Below, piece by piece: positions 10,352 to 22,400 of a stretch of DNA of 64,000 nt. The notes beneath the pieces were generated by a model that did no database searches, had not been told where the DNA came from, and saw nothing but the letters and a program-made list of their open reading frames with translations. The translations under genes and the position numbers were made by a program. Position 1 is the stretch's first letter. The number at the start of each line of letters is the position of its first letter. Source of the stretch: Adiantum capillus-veneris (taxonomy: Eukaryota; Streptophyta; Polypodiopsida; Polypodiales; Pteridaceae); the NCBI GenBank assembly GCA_014529385.2, contig CM043945.1:154646241-154710240 (forward strand), written 5' to 3'.

Positions 10352-11359
10352 TGAGGCAGTCCGGGGCGGCGGGTGACAAGAGAGGAAACCTCTAAACACC
10401 CCTCAAGGCTCCCATGCTGCTCAATTGGGACTAGGGCAACCACAAGCAAGAGAAAGCAACAACAAACCCATAGTAAACAAGTGAAGGGGCACCACCTAGT
10501 TATGGGATGCAAACTAGAATGCAAGAGAGATTTTGTGACGACCAAGGGAAGGTGCAATAAAACACACACAAGAAATATCACACCAAGATACACACCAAAT
10601 GGAACACAGAAAGCTAGAGCAAAGGGAAGAGAGAGGAATGAAACTTTCATAATACCTCCTTTGTGACTTGCAAATGTAGGTTGTTTGTTACGATGCTATC
10701 ACGTACCTTGCACAAGATTAATCCAATGCTTAGTAAATTTAACCATTGCCATCACACACACACAGTCTTAAGGTTGTGGGACTCCTCTCACCACCATACC
10801 CTCTTACAATGAGCAATAACCTGACAAGGATAATGCACTAATCACTTACTGAAGCAAGCTCAAATGAAAAAACTTAAAGATACAAGTCACCTTGTAGTTT
10901 CCCAATACACAAATCATAGGACAATAATTCTGAAGCCAAGCATGCCTTTGAAGCACCAAAACCTCAATTGTTGATAGTGGAAGAGCATGTACAGTAGTGG
11001 TTCAAAATAGGGCACTCACACACTCTCACTTTGCAGTGTATAGCATCAAAGCTTCTCTCACGCCAAGTGTGAAGCTCACAAGCTCATGACTATACCTAAA
11101 TCTCTCCTCGCGTATAGAGTGTTGGGGTGCTTTGTGAGATATTGGAGATGATTTACAAGAAGGAGAGAGGACTATTTGTAGGTTGAAGATCCCTCATTAA
11201 GGTTATTGATAACCTTATTTACACATTAATCAAATCAAGATTAGGATTTCTTTTGAATATCAAAACATTGCGGGCCTTCTTTGTCTGCTTGAGTCATGGA
11301 TGAGGACTCAAGAGAAAATAATTATTGATTGTAGATAGGGTAAAATAGAAAGTTAAGGA

Positions 11360-11420
<61 letters not shown>

Positions 11421-12264
11421 CCATATACATGTCTTGAGGAAAGATGTCTTTTATGGTTACGTCAATGGATATTTTGTGTTAGTATGTTAGTGGTTAGTGT
11501 TAGTAATCACTAAAAAGTTAATGATATATTTACAATGGGTAGAATGAGGTGGATGGCTGAAGTAAGATGGTTGAATGAAGTTAGGGAATCCTTGCAATGG
11601 TCAAGCTTTGAAGAAGTTTTGAACTTACTTGTGTAGGTTCTCAAAAATGACTACCGATCCTCTCCTTCTTCTTCTACTCTTCTTAAATAAATATATGAAA
11701 ATATAGAAAATCAAATGAGGGGGCCCTCATTTGTTTTTACTAATCTATGACTATATACAAGAAGTAAGAAAAAATGCATGTAGAAAAATGGTAATCTAGT
11801 AAAAGAGAATGACTAGGTAAAAGGTATTTTGTGACTTTTTATCGGAATGGGTTCACACCAAGATTTAGAGAGTCTTGCATAAAAAAATATATTTATATAA
11901 TGAAAAGTATGTGCAATGTAAGAGAATCATGGTAACATACTTAGGTAAATAACGCACACCTAGATAAATTTTTTTAAAATAAAAACCAAAATAATTATTT
12001 AAAAATCCTATTTTTAGGCCCTATATACCATGAGATAATTACACACAAATGGGCCATAATATGTTTTTATTCTTTTTATATTTATTTATTTGGCTCAACT
12101 AGCCCAATGACTAGCTGAGGGTTTCAAGGAGATATGGGGAAGTCCTCTAACTCATACATGCCTATGTATAGTGAAAGGGTGAGGATAGCCACAATGCTTG
12201 AGTGATTTTGATAGGATGGGTTAGCTCACTATGGAAATTCCGGATAGCTAAAAAATGGCTATCG
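10352..12264 (+). repeat. Family B LTR, copy 2 (internally deleted)
   Basis: Starts TGAGGCAGTCCGGGG and ends near AAAATGGCTATCG. Relative to copies 1 and 3 the middle is missing: sequence matching about 4160-4717 and 9030-9230 is absent, joined near 11680. The (GA)n tract lies at 11361-11417. The right end abuts LINE sequence, so the LTR appears to have landed in or recombined with a LINE. No gene. Confidence 0.7.
11361..11417. repeat. (GA)n microsatellite
   Basis: About 28 GA units at the position homologous to the tract in LTR copy 1. Confidence 0.95.
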
Positions 12265-13022
12265 ACATTCACACGGTAATTAAGGAGAATGGCAAAGCCA
12301 TCGTAGAACCAAATACTGTTCTGGATGAGTGTAAGCAGTACTTTGAGGCCATTATAAATATAAAGGTGGATGAGTCTTATGAGAGACAACATGATGTTGA
12401 GTTATTGCTTTCAGGGTGGATCCATGCATAGAGGAAAGTAATGCCAAAAGATGGGAAGCACCATTTGAGGAAAAAGAAATCTTCTAGGCCCTTTAAAAAT
12501 TGGGTAATGAAAAAACACGAGGGGCATGTGGTTTGCCAAAGAAATTTGTGTTGGTATTTTGGGATCAATTGAGTCCTCTAATCTTACCGGTGAGTAACCA
12601 TATCTGGCAGTCCCAATGTATAGATCCATTGTTGAAACAAGGGCTTATCAAATTGTTGCCCAAGAAGACCTTCCCTGCTTCATTATTAGACTACAAACAT
12701 GTAACTATGATGGGAATCATGTATAAATGTTGTTCAAGGCAATAGCAATCATAGTTTTACCTTTCTTGAGAAAACACTTGCATGAGGCACAAACTGGTTT
12801 GATTGGGGAATATGGATGATCTCTTTTATTTGGCAAGCCAGGAATGCTGCAGTTTTTGATAATCATGTTGAGGTCTTTCACTTACCTCCAGGCATGCTGA
12901 AACAAAAACTTATGGAACATTTCTTATTACTACCAATTTCTTTACAAGGGCAGAAGCAACAATACATGGATGCTTTGGAAGAAATACCAAACATAAAGAT
13001 GTATAGGATTACAAGAATGTAA
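12265..13022 (+). pseudogene. LINE (L1-type) reverse transcriptase fragment
   Basis: Plus-strand reading starts at the junction as IHTVIKENGKAIVEPNTV and continues through LLSGWIHA. After a frame change it gives LGNEKTRGACGLPKKFVLVF, which corresponds to the conserved 'LGNDKAPGPDGF' block of plant LINEs. Then come LIKLLPKKTFPASLLDYKHV, the reverse transcriptase entry motif, and after another shift LFKAIAIIVLPFLRKHLHEA and QTGLIGEYG. The catalytic YADD region is deleted: at about 12820 the reading jumps to FIWQARNAAVFDNHVEVFHL, a phrase of the C-terminal zinc-binding region. It is a truncated, frameshifted fragment, cut on the left by the family B LTR. LINEs copy themselves by target-primed reverse transcription; this one is dead. 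Confidence 0.78.
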
Positions 13023-13033
13023 AATATGAAGAT

Positions 13034-13037
<4 letters not shown>

Positions 13038-13077
<40 letters not shown>
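13038..13077. repeat. (GA)n microsatellite
   Basis: About 20 GA units just after the LINE fragment. Confidence 0.9.
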
Positions 13078-13079
<2 letters not shown>

Positions 13080-13267
13080 AAAATTATGTATGCTTTGAAG
13101 AGGCCTCCCTTAGTGACCCAAATCATAAAGAAGAAAATGTGGGAAGATTGTGTAAGCATCTTTGATGAGAAGCTAAGAGATAGACGTCTCCAGATCATGG
13201 GGATATTATGAGATCAGATAATCTAATTTAATGTAAATATATATTCCAACAGAAAGAGAGAGAGTAT

Positions 13268-13269
<2 letters not shown>
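13078..13269. other. Spacer, no recognised gene
   Basis: A short open frame runs through the GA tract but shows no family resemblance. Confidence 0.4.

Positions 13270-13351
<82 letters not shown>
13270..13351. repeat. Compound (GT)n(GA)n microsatellite
   Basis: About 28 GT units followed by about 13 GA units. Confidence 0.95.
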
Positions 13352-13356
<5 letters not shown>

Positions 13357-13924
13357 TGGAGCGGAGAAATTAATATTCAATGAGGAGTAATGATAGTAGA
13401 GCGGGCTGATCTTAGCCAATTTTTTTAAGGATGGCCCATTGTTGGCTTCAATAAGATGACTCAATAAGAAATGGGAGGAAAATCTAAAATCTTAAACATT
13501 CTTTCATTTCTCAACCATTTTAGAACATAGAAAAGGCCTATTTATCCTAGACTTAAAATTAATTTTGACCCCTGCAGTTTAGATTCTCACAAAATTGATA
13601 TTTTTGTACACATGGCACTCTCCCATTTGTTTATTTCTTAATCATCTTCATTACTAAGCTTGGGAAAATTAAAGGGTCCAAGAAGACTCCATTGAGGTCC
13701 TAATGGCATCAATCACCAATAATTTGAATTAAAGATAGTTATATGTAATGAGTAGGTTAACAAAGAGGGTAGATGTGCTCGTAAATCAATATAGGTTGTG
13801 ATTCTTTCTAATCTTCTCCAAAAGTAGACAAACATAACAACATTTTATTATTGTGGTGATTAGCATTGTTATTGTTCGTTTTTGCGTATGTGATAGAGAG
13901 TGTGTGCATTTGTGTGTGTTGCTG
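13352..13924. other. Spacer, no recognised gene
   Basis: AT-rich sequence between the microsatellite and repeat D. No coding frame with recognisable motifs. Confidence 0.4.
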
Positions 13925-15739
13925 TTTTTATCTAATACATAAACACAAAAGAACTTGCAAAGTTAAAAAGACAACTGGATTTAGATTAGGGACAAGGAGT
14001 AGCACAAAAACAACTCAGTCTTTTTGTACAAAGTTATGAGAATGAGGTCTCATTCTAGTGTGTTTGTACATGGGTTAGTCTACAAAGATATTTTGATAGT
14101 TGGGTACATTGGTGTCAAGCAACACTTTAAGCAAAAAAAAATCAAGAAAATATAGAGTCATCACTTGCATCCATAAAAACAAGACAACATATTTTTTAGC
14201 CTTGAATACATTTTACAGGTGTCAGCAAATTTATCAGTTGTTATCCCTGTTCTCCTTGAATACATTTTACATGGTCAACGAACTTATCACTTGTTATCCA
14301 TGTTCTCCTTAGAACCTTTTAAACTTAAACTAACCATCCATGAAGACTTCACAAAGTATTCAATGTCAAAAAAATGTAATGATGCAGTACCCACATTGGG
14401 ACCAAGAGGCCATTACTCCATTTAAGTAGAATGAGTTTTTCAAAAAGTTTTTATAAAGTTCATTTTAGGCTTGTGATTAGAAGGCCATCACCCTTCCAAT
14501 CCAAGTGTTATCTTTAAAATAGGTTGTAAAAGTAGCTAGTTATCCCTATTTTTTGAGGAAATTATGCATAATAATTATATTAAATTTTGATCAGAAGGCC
14601 ATCACATCTTCTGATCTAAGTGTTTTACCCATTTATTATCCCATGGAGCAATTTTTTTTCCGACCATTTCCACTCTTTAAGATGTTCCCTTTTTTCTATA
14701 ATGATTTGATCACATCTTAGTCTAAAACATCTATGGGGCAATATTTTGGAGCAAAACGTTTTTGCTAAAACTACTTACAGCCTTTCGGTTGGTAATGAAA
14801 TCATCATTATCAGGATAAGAGACAAAGGAAAGCTAGGTATGCTAGTTAACATATGAAATACTCCAAACCAATAACCAGTCAATAAAGAAAAGAGGAATGT
14901 TGTTTACACCTATCCAAAATACACGGGGTCAAGACACTATAACATATATATACAGGTACACCTACTCTAAGAAAATATTATAAGAGCAATGTTAGGACTC
15001 ACAACCCGAGCCAAAAAGACCTGACTTTTTAGTAGCCAACAAAGTTCAAAGCTATAGGAGGTAGTAGAGAAAGTTTCCCCAAAGAATTAAGCCTAATCCA
15101 AAACAATCTAACCGATGTATTGAGACATATAGAGCAACATTTTTTTATAGTCTCATAAAAGTGTAAAACATCATCTAGTTGATCCCTACAAAGCCTTAGT
15201 ATATCTCTTCTAAATCCATATTGAAGAAAAAAGCCGCAATCAACATATACATGTAGTTTGATCCTCGGGGGATTCACTATTAATAAGGGGGAGATGTCAC
15301 CTGCGTGCATCCAAACTAGAGAAACCCCCCTATGTACGATATTTACATACTAACCTACCCCTCTACATACGAAAAAGATATGGCCATTCTCACAATGAGC
15401 CATCTCCTCTCATACGGATTTTGTACCAAATGTATTGACCCACTATTTTAAGTATACTAGTAATATGACAATTTTAGAAGCACATGCTTTGCAAAAATAC
15501 ATATTGAATTGCAAATGAACAAAAGTGTAGATTGTAGTGTTGAAAATTTCTTACCCTTCCTGTAGGAAGGGCAAATTTTGATATTCACCCCACTTACAAG
15601 AACTAAAATCTCTCTCTCACACACACACACATGTGAAAGTGCATTAGAAGCATTATTGGGTTTGTAGTTTTTTTTTGACAAAAACCTGTGTAGGCGCCAT
15701 TTCACTTGAGAGCACAAATAGACAAACTTTCCAAAAGGC

Positions 15740-16150
15740 TTAATTGAGCCAGACACTAATTTTAAAATCTATAACTCTTTTTATTGTAAAAAGAGACAAC
15801 TTAACATTTGATAAGAATGAATAGCTCAAGAGACTTAATCAAGCCTTATGGATAGCTAGAAGGACTGAAGGTAAAAGTCGATAACTCAAGATGGCACACC
15901 CTATCAAGCCATATGACCATGTGACAAATTGAGACTATATGTATGTGTGTCATATAGACCCAAGGTATGCTAGACATGTCTTGACAAAAAACTATAGCTT
16001 AAGATAACACACCCGATCAAGCCATATAATCATGTGAAAAATTGAAGCTATAGAATGTGTAACTATATAGGAAATAACACTAAAAATTTTAAAATCTATA
16101 ATGCTTTTTATTGTAAAAAGAGACACAACTTAACATTTTGTTAATACAAC
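15740..16150. repeat. Local imperfect duplications in repeat D
   Basis: AAAATCTATAACTCTTTTTA near 15763 recurs near 16092. A segment containing ATCAAGCCATAT and CATGTGA occurs near 15893-15930 and again near 16015-16050. This gives a patchy tandem of about 125- and 325-bp period. Confidence 0.6.
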
Positions 16151-16699
16151 ACTACCACTCAAATTGTGAATAAAGCCAAAACAAAAAATATTGAGGCGTT
16201 TAAAACTTTTCAGTTCCATTCAGTTATGCCCACTCCATTAATACAAAAGAATATACTAAAACATGAATAAAGTGGTTTTGAATGAGAAGTTCTTAGTTGG
16301 TGTATTGAAAAATAGGACCCACAATATAGTTTTTGTTTCTTAATAGAGACTTCCACATGTTTGTGTTAAATAAATATATGGCTTCCTCATAAAATCATGA
16401 AGGTCAGTATGTGCAAATAAGAAATTGAAGAGGAAGAAGGTTCTAACTTCGCAAGGAGTAGATTTTTTAGTTTTTATCTTATTTGTGTGTGTATGTGGAT
16501 TCATGTCAGTGCTCAAGAAACGTTTTTTTTTAAAGACTTAAACTTCTACATGTAAACTGATTAAAGTTGAAGGGTTTTACGAAGCATACATATTTGACCA
16601 AAGGCTCTAGACATAGATAAAAGCTCAAGTTTATGGCAACCTTTAGAAGAAAACCTTGAAGAAAACAGGAAAATTTACATAAGCTATATTGTAAATACC

Positions 16700-17060
16700 G
16701 GGCAAAAATAGAAGAGGCAGTAGGTCTCGAGCTAAGTTGAGGTAGGTCGAAGCTTCAACCAGGTCGATTGTCAGAATCGAACAGAGTGAAAAACATCAAA
16801 CCACAGCTCTCAACTAGGTCGTAGGACTCATGATTAGGACAATCAAACTCAGCAAGTCAGTAGAGGAACTCGATCGCGCACATCAGGACTCAACGCTAGC
16901 AGGTCACGAATCGGACTCCTACGCTGAGATCATTGCACAATGCAGGCGACAATAGCGACGACAACGACTCACTGCTCAGTGACAACTTCGGACTCATTAG
17001 AAGCAGGCAGAGAGGATTCAGGACGAGTGTGAGAATTTGTCATGACTCAATGTGGTCCTT
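16700..17060. other. GC-richer island in AT-rich DNA, no gene recognised
   Basis: Base composition changes to frequent CGA and CGAC motifs (CGACGACAACGACTCACTGC, for example). No open frame with a known domain was found. It could be a remnant exon or a piece of an LTR. Confidence 0.35.
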
Positions 17061-17175
17061 TAGGCCCTAAGGGTTGCATATGCATTCAAACTTCACACGG
17101 CCATGGAGTCATGGACAAACCCCAATGTCCAAACTTTAAACTTCACAGGTCGAATGATGAATCTCGAGAACGAAA

Positions 17176-17184
17176 TAAAAATTA
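17176..17184 (+). repeat. 9-bp target duplication TAAAAATTA, left
   Basis: Identical to 17612-17620 on the other side of the MITE. Confidence 0.8.
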
Positions 17185-17611
17185 GAGGAAATTACCAAGA
17201 TACCAAAATACCCTTGGATCTATTTTGGTTTGATTGTTCATGATTCCCTAATTTTTATTCTTTTTTGACAATTGAGATTCGTTTTTTATGCTTAGCATGT
17301 AATTCACAAATTACCTCCCAAAAAAAGGCAATTATGTCTAAAAATAATGAAGCAATTCATCTCCAAAGCCTACATAACTAGCTCAAATTCTAGTTTTAGT
17401 ATCTTATATTGATAGACAATTCGTCTTCTTATGAAAAGCTACAATCTTTTTTACCTTTGGAGAAATTTACTCTCACAACCAGGGTATCTTGGGAATCTAA
17501 TTTTAGGAATATATTTATGACAAAATATGGGGGATATTTTGGAAATTTTTGAAATTTGAAGGGTATTTTGGGAATTTCCACAAATTAGAGGGGTATTTTG
17601 GTAACTTTCCC
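17185..17611. mobile_element. MULE-type MITE, 427 bp
   Basis: Flanked by the perfect 9-bp direct repeat TAAAAATTA. The ends are inverted: GAGGAAATTACCAA... on the left against GGGAAAGTTACCAAAATACC read from the right end. The left arm carries an 8-bp extra GATACCAA. Inside the right end the motif GGGTATTTTGGGAA is repeated several times as subterminal repeats. A 9-bp duplication with such ends is typical of Mutator-like elements. There is no coding capacity, so a MULE transposase would be needed in trans. Confidence 0.8.
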
Positions 17612-17620
17612 TAAAAATTA
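17612..17620 (+). repeat. 9-bp target duplication TAAAAATTA, right
   Basis: Matches 17176-17184 exactly. Confidence 0.8.
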
Positions 17621-18775
17621 TCATTAAACTACAAATCATCACAAAATCTATAGTTCACTTGATGCCGGTTTTTTAAGGGCAATTGCATGGCTAGCCCTTC
17701 TAATGACAGATCAGACAGATTTTCTCCCTTCGGAGTTGAAGGGAAACTTCAATTTGATCCCTTCAAGTGCAAGGTTTTTCACGAGTACACCCTTCCAACG
17801 CAAAGTTTATAGCCATTTGAAGGGCAAAAGGACATCGAAAATTGTCGTTTGTTGAGCTGACACCATAGGGTTGACCGTAGGGTCTCTGTTTTTTCAAACC
17901 CATATTTGCCAAATATAGGCAGCTCTAATATGAGTCCATAGATAAACATCCTACTTATGACAGCTTCCCAATAAAATTTCCTCCCATGTGAACTATTGGG
18001 GTTGTAGAGAAATCACAACTCCATGTAAGACTTATTGAGCTCTTGGGTCTTAATGCAAACTCCAATGCTAACAATTTGACATGTTTTAATAAATCACATT
18101 CAAGGAAGTACCCACCACTTAGTCAATATATATTGTGTGATTGTAGTCTAGTATGTAATATTCTATCAACAATGCAAGCGCTCCACTTTGAATAATCTAC
18201 AAAGCATAAGGTTTCATTTGCAATCTTGAGATTTCAAAAATCAAACTTCGAATTTTATCAAATTATATAAAAAATGAGCTAAATCGGCCTACATTGACAT
18301 TGACGATTGATGAGCCGTAGAGAGGGGATCTAGGGGAGCTTAGGATTTTGTGTGTGTGTGGAAACAACCATTGTATTTAAGGTGGCCTAGGTAGTTGTAT
18401 GTAGCCCCCCCCTCCACCCCCCTCTTATGTATATGATATGAGTATGGAATAATGAGGGGCTACCCCTATTGTATACGCTTATGTACAAAATCTAGAAACC
18501 CCTCTCTTGTATGCTCACGTAGTACCATATAGAAAAACACATTGAATCCACCCGGGTTTTATCCTAGATAGCAATTCAAAAAACCCTAATAGTGTTACAA
18601 TTAACATAGTGTGGACAGTAAGTGAGCTACCCAATCTAGTAGAAAATGACATCCAATAAGTCATCATCTTGTAAAGCATTAATCAACACCATACTGTGGG
18701 CTAGCAGGTGAACTCCCCAGTCCATTAACCACTAACACCTAGAAAAATAGTATATTCAAGGCTAAGTGAAGCTAT

Positions 18776-19491
18776 ATTAAGCCAACCAAGATGTCAAGAA
18801 AAATTATTTTTAACCAAGTATTTTCAACTTTATGTAGTCGACCCCAGTAAACACCACATCAGCATTTTAGTATTTTCAGATGAAAGGGAACCTGAGCTAG
18901 AGCATTTTGCTCAACAAATTACCCAAGGCGCATCCCAAACAAGCAGCAGCACCCAATAGACTACCATCACTTTCTAAATCAAAATCAACAAATTTAGTGA
19001 GGGGGAAACATGTTTAACTTTAAAGATCAATAAATTTTTGCACTAATTAGTCAGTTCTTTACATTCCATAAGAGAGAGACCAGTTTGGCCCTAGTCAGAA
19101 AGAGGGAGTGCATTTAGTACAACCTACTTAAGTACTATTTTTTAATAAATATAAAACAAATGCCATAGTTCCAAACCTTTCACCCAATGCAAATACATCA
19201 GTTACTCCAGATAGGAAACATTCACGCTAAAGGTAAGGCACCAGCTTGAGAAGAAGAGCCATTATTATCAAGGTATAAAGTGAAATTGTAGGTAGCAGTG
19301 CACACCCTCAACCCACCAAGCTTTGAGTAAAAGTTTAGTCGGCAAACCACACAATGTTCCCTTTAACTTTCCAAGACATATATACTCACCTGCAAACAAA
19401 GCTAAGCGAGGGGGATGAGCCTGACCAACACAAGAGTGAAGTGTGTGCAAATTCATGGAGAAGCAGCCTAGGAAAAGTAAAGTAACCAAGT

Positions 19492-19493
<2 letters not shown>
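18776..19493. other. Spacer, no recognised gene
   Basis: AT-rich, with a few short frames lacking any known motif. Confidence 0.4.

Positions 19494-19579
<86 letters not shown>
19494..19579. repeat. (TG)n microsatellite
   Basis: About 43 uninterrupted TG units. The polyhistidine/threonine frame on the minus strand is an artefact of this tract. Confidence 0.97.
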
Positions 19580-19581
<2 letters not shown>

Positions 19582-20114
19582 CCGCCCTATCCAAGGCGCC
19601 ATACACACTGGGTCGATAGTAGACCCATTGTATATGGGCCTACTGCCTGATTAATGTTGAACCAGTTTGGTTAAGTCCAACAGGACTGTCTTTGCTAGTC
19701 AGAGAGTATTGATTTAGCACAATTAGACAGGTGAGTAAAGTTGAGTGAGCAAGGTATGGATTTTTTAAGAAAGGTCAAAATGTGGTATAGTCTATTCGCA
19801 ATACACCTTGCATGTTTCATTGGGTGATGGTTGAATTTTACGCGAGCAGTCATTTTATTTCAAGTGTGAATCTAAAAGATCACATAAAGTCAGGGTTAGT
19901 ATAGATGGATTCAACTGCAATCTTATAATAGTCGTGAGCAGGAATCTAGAACTATAGTCTATGAGGGACCATGTAACACCAGCCAACCTAAATAGGAATT
20001 ATAGGCAATGGTTCCGACATAGCCCTAAAGTCCAAAAAAAATCCCTAAGACCAAGGTCTACGTCGCCCTAGAAAATGGGAGAGCCTTGTGTATAGGACGT
20101 GTGTCTTGATGTTT
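19580..20114. other. Spacer, no recognised gene
   Basis: Nothing recognised between the TG tract and repeat D short copy. Confidence 0.4.
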
Positions 20115-21055
20115 TAATTTAATACAAAAACATAAAAGAACTTAAAAAGTTCAAAGGATAGTTGGATTTAGACTAGGGACAAGGATTAGCACAAAGACAA
20201 CTCAGTTATGAGAATGAGGTCTCATTCTAATGTGTTTGTACATGGGGTAGTCTACAAAGATTTGTTAATGGTCAGGTACATTGGTGTTAGACAACACTTT
20301 AAGCCAAAAGAGTTCTAAGAAAAGATAGAGACATCACCTGCATCCATATAAACAAGACAACAGATTTGCTATCCTTGAATAGATTTTATAGGTGTAAACA
20401 AACTTATCAATTGTTATCCATGTCCTCCTTAAAACCTTTTAAACTTAAACTAACCATCCATGAAGAGTTCACCAAGTACTCAATGTCAAAACAATGTTAT
20501 GATGCAGTCATAATGGGACAAGGAGGCCATTACTTCATTTAGGTAGAATGATTGTTTCAAAAAGTTTTTATAAATTTCATATTAGGCTTTGATTAGAAGG
20601 CCATCACCCCTTCCAATACAAGTGGTATCTTTGAAATAGGTTGTAAAAGTAGCTAGTTATCACTATTTTTGGAGGAATATATACATAATAATTAGGTTAA
20701 AATCTAATCAAAAGGCCATCTCCAAAAGTTCAAAGGATCCCATTGATCCCTACAAATCCTTAGTCTATCTCTTCTAAATCCAAATTGAAGAAAGAAGCCG
20801 CAATCAACATATATATGCAATTTGATCATAGATACCAATTCAAAAAACCCTAATAGTGTTAAAACATCGACCTGTAAAACATTAATGAGCAACATACTGT
20901 GAGCTAGCAGGTGAGCTACCCAATCCATTAACAAATGACAGCCACAAAGTCATCATCTTGTAAAACATTATTCAGCACAATAGTGTCGGCTAGCAAGTGA
21001 ACTCCCCAGTCCATTAACCAATGAGACCCAAAAAAACAGAATATTCAAGGCTAGG
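20115..21055. repeat. Repeat D, short (compressed) copy
   Basis: Contains the three blocks described for the long copy, brought together by deletions. It ends where gypsy protease sequence begins (about 21057), so the junction is either an insertion or an illegitimate join. Confidence 0.65.
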
Positions 21056-22400
21056 TGCTTTTTCACCAATCCATAATTGATGAAATTGTGAGTAGCACTG
21101 TGATCTACCAAGATGCGCACCTTGTGCCCTTGCAGATATCCGTGCATACGTACTAACTCATGTGGTCCAAAGGTTTGTTGCCACATGGAAGCTGTGAGAC
21201 AGCATTCATGCACCACCTCAGTGTGTGTTACTTCCATTGTGGAGAATTTTGAGGAAGACTCAAGAGGCAGTAGTTGCACCGTGTGCACTGCTTTCTCCTT
21301 CCCCTGAGCAGCAGATTTCCCCTTGGGACAATCCTTTTTGCCATGGCCTCTTCCTAAACAATGAAAGCATAACTTCTCTTTCTTGGCTTTATCAAAATCC
21401 TCAAGAGAGAGAGGACCCCTGGACCCCTTGGATTTTTTAGATGCATCCGAATTAGCAACTAGAAATTTTCTTTTATTGTGCTCGTACTGAGTGCGTGTAT
21501 TACCGTGTATACTAGAGGCACTTTACTATTATGTGTTTTCTTATCATCAGGGTCATCATGAATATGTGCTTTCACTATGGCTTCCTCAAGTGTTTTAGGG
21601 TCTTGGGTCTTGACATACTTCTTAAGCTCTAGAGTCAGACCTCGTATGAACCCTCGTACTTGTTGAAAGGTATCCAAGCCTTCCAACTTGAGGATAGCGT
21701 CCCGATAGTGAGAGATATATTCAAGGAGTGATAGGTATTGGCTCATGGAACATGTGTCCCAAGCCGTCCAATTCCGATCGGCTTCGTTCGTAGGCGAAAA
21801 TTCCTTGCTAAACATTGCTTCAAAGGCTACCCAACTCTGTGGTATGATGTTCTTCTCCTTAAAAGACATCCACCATTTGTAGGCCTTGCCTTCCAGATTT
21901 AAGCTCGTTTGCAGAGCTCTGACTACATCCGGAGTACGCCGTAAGGCGTGAATTCCATCCCATTTACTGAGAAAGATGTTCACTGAATCCTTATTGCGGT
22001 CTTGATCTTCGTCCTTGAAAACTGGTGGTTTAAAGTTCTTTAACAAGTCATCCACCTCTTTGGCAGTGAGAGTATGCAACGTCTCATTAATTGGGCCTTG
22101 CCCTTGTGTTCCAACGTGCTCATGCATGTGGGTGTCAACGGGACTCTTAGACTGTTGTTGCATTAATTGAATGACTAATGTGGAAAGTTTAGTAACATTT
22201 TCATTTAAAGTTATAAAATTTTCATCCATGACCGTCATGCGTGTCTGAAGTGTACAAAATTCTTGAATATCGAGCAATTCCTAAGTACTTCTCCTACCGT
22301 AGCGTCGCGGGTACTCTCCTTCAGAGGATCCAACCGCGAGCCGTCATTGGTAGGATCAAGAGTACTTTGCTCAAAATCGAATGTCATATTGATATCGGAA
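21056..22400 (-). pseudogene. Ty3/gypsy Gag and partial protease
   Basis: The 272-codon frame at 22277-21459 begins with a Gln-rich coiled region, then a capsid-type Gag domain (AYKWWMSFKEKNIIPQSW, FEAMFSKEFSP, FQQVRGFIRGLTLELKKYV). After a frame change comes a CCHC knuckle, CFHCLGRGHGKKDC, at about 21372-21330. The protease frame follows, with ILVDHSATHNFI; normal gypsy elements have DSGATHNF, so the Gly is altered. Reading stops at the repeat D junction and pol is absent. It differs from the Gag of the 25-38 kb gypsy element, so it is a separate lineage, possibly chromovirus- or Tat-like; I cannot decide. Confidence 0.85.

Larger units (their letters stand above)
13925..18775. repeat. Repeat D, long copy
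   Basis: Three blocks recur, in the same order and orientation, compressed into 20115-21055. Block 13925-14660 matches 20115-20725 (for example GAGAATGAGGTCTCATTCTA). Block 15160-15265 matches 20735-20835 (GAAGCCGCAATCAACATATA). Block 18562-18775 matches 20830-21055 (CTCCCCAGTCCATTAACCA). The two D copies differ by about 4 kb of sequence missing from the short one. No terminal repeat, coding domain or target duplication was identified, so the nature (LTR, Helitron or duplicated host DNA) is open. A MULE MITE is inserted in the long copy. Confidence 0.6.

Noticed and set aside
19268-19606. Polyhistidine/threonine protein
   Set aside because: Translation of a (TG)n microsatellite; likewise the Cys-Val and Thr-His frames at 43.4-43.7 kb and the Arg-Glu and Leu-Ser frames in GA/CT tracts.
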